DNA of 64,000 nucleotides. Origin: Rhizobium sp. Leaf453 (GTDB lineage Bacteria > Pseudomonadota > Alphaproteobacteria > Rhizobiales > Rhizobiaceae). The stretch covers positions 62,001-126,000 of the forward strand of contig NZ_LMRG01000031.1 in NCBI RefSeq assembly GCF_001425605.1, given 5' to 3'. A model generated the notes under the pieces. It saw nothing but the letters and a program-made list of their open reading frames with translations. It had not been told where the DNA came from and did not search any database. Of the stretch, positions 61,002 through 64,000 are shown one piece after another (the stretch's first letter is position 1; each line of letters begins with the position of its first letter). The position numbers and the translations under genes are program-made.

Positions 61002-62516
61002 TCAGGCAGCCTGCGGCTGCCGCAGACACCAGGACGCAAAGGCATCCCGTTCGGCCTGCGTCATGTGCAGGCCATGTTTCGTGCGCCGCTCGAGGATATC
61101 CTGCGGCGTCTGTGCCCACTCGGTCTCCATCAGGAACCGCGCCTCTCGTTCCCGCAACAGCTTGCCGAAGGATTGGCCGAGATCATCAAGCGAGGTCGCC
61201 GCGCCAATGAGCGCATGGGCGCGCGTTCCGTAAAGGCGGGCATAGTGCTTGGCGAGGTCCACCGGCAGCCAGCGATATTTCTCCCGCAATTCGCCAAGAA
61301 ACTGGTCGAAATCCGCGTTCGCAATGCCACCACCCGGCAGGATGCCCTTCGACGTCCAGCCCGGCGCCATATCCGGAAAGAACGGCCGGATCTTTTCCAG
61401 CGCGTGTTCGGAAAGCTTGCGGAATGTGGTGATCTTGCCGCCGAACACCGACAGCAGCGGCGCCTTGCCGTCGACCGCATCCACCTCGAAGATATAGTCG
61501 CGGGTGACCGCCGAGGGGTTTTCGGCATTGTCGTCATGGAGCGGGCGCACGCCGGAGAAACTGTGCACGATATCGTCCGCGGTCAGTTGCTGCTTGAAAT
61601 ACCGGTTCACCGAACGGATCAGGTAATCGATCTCCGTGGCATCGGCTGTCGCCTCTTCTGGACGCCCCTGATAGGGGATGTCGGTGGTGCCGATCAGCGC
61701 CAGATCGTTTTCATAGGGATTGATGAAGATCACCCGTTTGTCGGGATTCTGCACCAGATAGGCCTGCCGCCCCTCCCAGAATTTTGGAACGATGATGTGG
61801 CTGCCCTTGACGAGGCGAACATTGCGGCGCGAATTCAACCCCGCAACCCGGCCGATCACGTCGTTCACCCAGGGGCCGGCGGTGTTGACGACGCAGCGTG
61901 CCTTCAATGAGATTTTGCGGCTCGTGCCCGCCTCGGTCATCTCGACGTCCCAGAGATCGCCGCTGCGCCGAACCGACGTGCAGGCAGTGCGCGTATGCAC
62001 GGTAGCGCCGCACTGGCTGGCATCGAGCGCGTTGAGCAGAACCAGGCGAGCGTCATCGACCCAGCAATCGGAATATTCGAAGGCCTTGCGGTAATCCGCC
62101 TTGATCGGCGCCCCTTCCGGGGCGGTCCTGAGATTGAGCGTTCGCGTGCCCGGCAGTCGCTTGCGGCCACCCAGATGATCGTAGAGGAACAGCCCGAGAC
62201 GGACGAGCCAGGCGGGCCGGTCGGACGAACTGTGGGGGAGGACGAAGCGCATCGGCCAGATGATGTGCGGCGCGGATTCGAGCAAAACCTCTCGCTCGAT
62301 CAACGCTTCCCGCACGAGCCGGAATTCGTAATATTCGAGATAGCGCAACCCGCCATGAACCAGCTTGCCGGAGCGCGAACTGGTGCCCTGCGCGAGGTCG
62401 TCCTTCTCGCAGAGGACGACGGACATACCGCGTCCTGCCGCGTCACGGGCGATGCCGGCGCCATTGACGCCACCGCCAATGATGAACAGATCGACGACAC
62501 CAGCCCCGTTGTTCAC
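61002..62516 (-). CDS. GlpD-like FAD-dependent polyol-phosphate dehydrogenase
   Basis: A 504-residue membrane-associated flavoenzyme of the glycerol-3-phosphate dehydrogenase family: FAD motif IIGGGVNGAGIARDAAGRG at residue 13, then SSRSGKLVHGGLRYLE, FINPYENDLALIGTTD and SVFGGKITTFRKLSE. The GTG at 62514-62516 with GGGAG eight bases upstream gives the normal length. Rhizobial erythritol-phosphate dehydrogenase EryB belongs to the same family, and the neighbouring kinase and aldolases suggest a polyol phosphate other than glycerol 3-phosphate, but glycerol 3-phosphate cannot be excluded. Confidence 0.9.
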   Translation of the reverse strand: MNNGAGVVDLFIIGGGVNGAGIARDAAGRGMSVVLCEKDDLAQGTSSRSGKLVHGGLRYLEYYEFRLVREALIEREVLLESAPHIIWPMRFVLPHSSSDRPAWLVRLGLFLYDHLGGRKRLPGTRTLNLRTAPEGAPIKADYRKAFEYSDCWVDDARLVLLNALDASQCGATVHTRTACTSVRRSGDLWDVEMTEAGTSRKISLKARCVVNTAGPWVNDVIGRVAGLNSRRNVRLVKGSHIIVPKFWEGRQAYLVQNPDKRVIFINPYENDLALIGTTDIPYQGRPEEATADATEIDYLIRSVNRYFKQQLTADDIVHSFSGVRPLHDDNAENPSAVTRDYIFEVDAVDGKAPLLSVFGGKITTFRKLSEHALEKIRPFFPDMAPGWTSKGILPGGGIANADFDQFLGELREKYRWLPVDLAKHYARLYGTRAHALIGAATSLDDLGQSFGKLLREREARFLMETEWAQTPQDILERRTKHGLHMTQAERDAFASWCLRQPQAA

Positions 62517-62580
62517 GACTGCTTCTCCCTGCTTTTCCGCACAGTTCCGTCTCTCCCGGTCACTCGTCAGTCCCCACACT

Positions 62581-62702
62581 CTCCGTCATCCTCGGCCTTG
62601 AGCCGGGGATCCAGCGGCGCTGCGTCTGCGGCGCCAAAGACTCCTCCCACGCGACAGACGTCGCGTGGGAGGATTCCTGTGACAAGCACAGGAATGACGG
62701 AG
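62581..62702. repeat. Intergenic palindromic repeat R5
   Basis: Outer arms CTCCGTCAT (62581-62589) and ATGACGGAG (62694-62702) enclose a perfect stem CCTCCCACGCGAC/GTCGCGTGGGAGG (62643-62672) and TCCTGTG/CACAGGA (62675-62693). The CCGTCATCCTCGG end is a sequence repeated widely in alphaproteobacterial genomes. It fills the gap between the small aldolase and GlpD-like genes. Confidence 0.85.
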
Positions 62703-62724
62703 GAAAGGCCAGCGAGCCGTGCAG

Positions 62725-63396
62725 TCATCGGGACAAACCCTTCTTGCCGCCGTCCTGCAATCCGTAGCTCGCAAACCCTTTCAAGACACCGGCAATCTCC
62801 TCTTCCGGGAGCACCACAGGCCCGCCGATCAGCAGGGAGTGGTAATATTGCCTGGCGATCGTCTCAAGCTCGACCGCCGCCCACATCGCCTTGTCGAGGC
62901 CCGGGCCGGTCGCGATCATGCCGTGATTGGCCATCAGGCAGGCCGAACGGCCCTCCAGCGCCCGGATGACATTGTCGGACAGTTCCTGCGTGCCGTAGCG
63001 GGCGTAATCGCAGACCCGCACGTCGTTGCCACCGAAGGCGGCGATCATGTAGTGGCAGGCGGGAATGGGCTTGCGGGCGATGGCGAGGATGGTGGCGAAG
63101 GTGGAATGCGTGTGCACCACCGCGCCGATTTCCGGCCGCGCCTTGAGGATATCGCGATGAAAGAGCCATTCGACCGAAGGTTTCTTCGGCCCTTCCCATT
63201 TCGACGCATCCCCCTCGATCGGCATGGAGACGATCATCTCCGGGGTCATTTCGGCATAAGGAATGGCCGACGGCGTGATCAGCATCCGGTCGCCAAACCG
63301 GACGCTGATATTGCCGGATGTGCCCTGATTGAGGCCGCTGGCATTCATGGTACGGCACTGATCGATAATGCTCAGGCGCAGGTCAAGTTCGCTCAT
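62725..63396 (-). CDS. Class II aldolase (fuculose-phosphate aldolase type)
   Basis: A 223-residue zinc aldolase of normal FucA length. Catalytic Glu76 is in PSVEWLFHRDI; zinc ligands are His95 and His97 (VVHTHST) and His158 (ANHGM); the phosphate-binding TSGNIS is at 26-31. The ATG at 63394-63396 follows GAGGTGGGTCTG; in-frame sequence upstream belongs to the dehydrogenase gene's shadow. Second aldolase of the locus, ten bases after the 2-hydroxyacid dehydrogenase. Confidence 0.9.
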   Translation of the reverse strand: MSELDLRLSIIDQCRTMNASGLNQGTSGNISVRFGDRMLITPSAIPYAEMTPEMIVSMPIEGDASKWEGPKKPSVEWLFHRDILKARPEIGAVVHTHSTFATILAIARKPIPACHYMIAAFGGNDVRVCDYARYGTQELSDNVIRALEGRSACLMANHGMIATGPGLDKAMWAAVELETIARQYYHSLLIGGPVVLPEEEIAGVLKGFASYGLQDGGKKGLSR

Positions 63397-63406
63397 CAGA
63401 CCCACC

Positions 63407-64000
63407 TCAGCACGGATTGACCGGCGGCAGGCCGGCAATGTAGCGGCGCACTTCCTCGGCGGCCATTTCGGCGGCATAGGTGACGGTGCGTACCGAGGCG
63501 CCGGCGATATGCGGGGTCAAAGTGACGTTCGGAAGCTGCAGCAATGGCCAGTCGGCCGGCACCGGCTCGATGGCGAATGTTTCCAGCATGGCTGAGGACA
63601 GAGGGCCATTCACCAGCGCCTCGTACAACGCGTCATAATCGACCAGCGGACCGCGCGCCGTGTTCACGAAAATCGCGCCCGGTTTCATTTTCGCGAACGA
63701 TGCGGCGTTCATGATCCCGCGCGTCTCCTCGGTCACGCGTGGATGCAGGGTGACGACATCGGAGCGCGACAACAGGTCATCGAGATCGACATGCTCGACA
63801 CCGGCATTACGATCATCCGCCGAGAGCTGGACATAGGGATCGTGCACCAGGACCTTTGTCCCGAAGGCCCGCAGCAGCCGCACCACCTTCGTGCCGATAT
63901 TGCCGTAGCCGACCACACCGACGGTCATCTCCGAGAGTTCGCGGCCGGTCTTGTCGGCCCGGTAAAGTTCACCGCGCCACTCGCCCTTGCGCAGGGATTC
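63407..64000 (-). CDS. D-isomer-specific 2-hydroxyacid dehydrogenase, partial
   Basis: The gene continues beyond the right edge; 197 C-terminal codons are visible. The NAD-binding motif GVVGYGNIGTKVV, catalytic Arg in NTARGPLVDY, Glu in FAIEPVP and His in TPHIAGAS are all present, so the visible part is a complete nucleotide-binding domain plus C-terminal catalytic segment. It reduces or oxidises a 2-hydroxy/2-keto acid. First visible gene of the right-end operon; one of its products could be a glyoxylate- or hydroxypyruvate-like acid released by an aldolase. Confidence 0.9.
   Translation of the reverse strand, partial: ESLRKGEWRGELYRADKTGRELSEMTVGVVGYGNIGTKVVRLLRAFGTKVLVHDPYVQLSADDRNAGVEHVDLDDLLSRSDVVTLHPRVTEETRGIMNAASFAKMKPGAIFVNTARGPLVDYDALYEALVNGPLSSAMLETFAIEPVPADWPLLQLPNVTLTPHIAGASVRTVTYAAEMAAEEVRRYIAGLPPVNPC

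Overview
The window looks like part of an accessory replicon or accessory chromosomal region of an alphaproteobacterium of the Rhizobiaceae (Rhizobium/Agrobacterium/Shinella type). The basis is its evenly high GC, the very high density of ABC importers paired with catabolic enzymes, intergenic palindromic repeats of the kind common in rhizobial genomes, and a hydrolase almost identical, as far as I can recall, to biuret hydrolase of Rhizobium leguminosarum. I see no rRNA, tRNA, CRISPR array, insertion sequence, phage gene or replication gene. All large reading frames appear intact; only the genes at the two window edges are cut.

Layout. (A) 1-8494, minus strand: an edge fragment, then a ureohydrolase (agmatinase family), an amino-acid-type ABC importer that has no ATPase gene of its own, a complete spermidine/putrescine-type ABC importer, and a carbon-nitrogen hydrolase. 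Together they suggest uptake and breakdown of guanidino compounds, polyamines or related nitrogen sources. A LysR regulator and an aminotransferase face the other way (8749-11013). (B) 11025-19276, minus strand: a DMT permease, then an alcohol dehydrogenase, aldehyde dehydrogenase, metallo-beta-lactamase-fold hydrolase and a second polyamine-type importer. A divergent TetR gene and an NTF2-like gene lie at 19391-20424. (C) 20505-21738: a 48-residue membrane peptide and a transglutaminase-like protein. (D) 22067-29635: a GntR regulator and, on the plus strand, a seven-gene operon made of a BMP-type importer, biuret hydrolase, a second isochorismatase-fold hydrolase (possibly a triuret hydrolase) and a cupin. 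Three TTGCATACAG-like boxes mark the regulatory region. (E) 29712-36754, minus strand: a GH51 arabinofuranosidase with its sugar importer and an unusual ArsR-type regulator that carries a C-terminal sensor domain. TGATATCA-like palindromes are scattered between the genes.

(F) 36872-48176: a LacI regulator facing a nine-gene minus-strand operon (sugar importer, two GMC oxidoreductases, an SDR, a Dabb protein, glycerate kinase), which looks like oxidation of a sugar or polyol down to glycerate. (G) 48443-55889: a LacI regulator in operon with a Gfo/Idh dehydrogenase, CoA-transferase, enoyl-CoA hydratase and aldehyde dehydrogenase, divergent from a DUF993 (DHDPS-like) protein. (H) 56029-57567: an orphan RTX calcium-binding protein. 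(I) 57797-64000, minus strand: a HAD phosphatase, FGGY kinase, two class II aldolases, a GlpD-like dehydrogenase and a cut 2-hydroxyacid dehydrogenase, probably a polyol or ketose pathway through phosphorylated intermediates.

The theme is scavenging. Six ABC importers (five of them complete) are each placed beside the enzymes that probably process the imported compound, with a local one-component regulator and recognisable operator palindromes at most boundaries.
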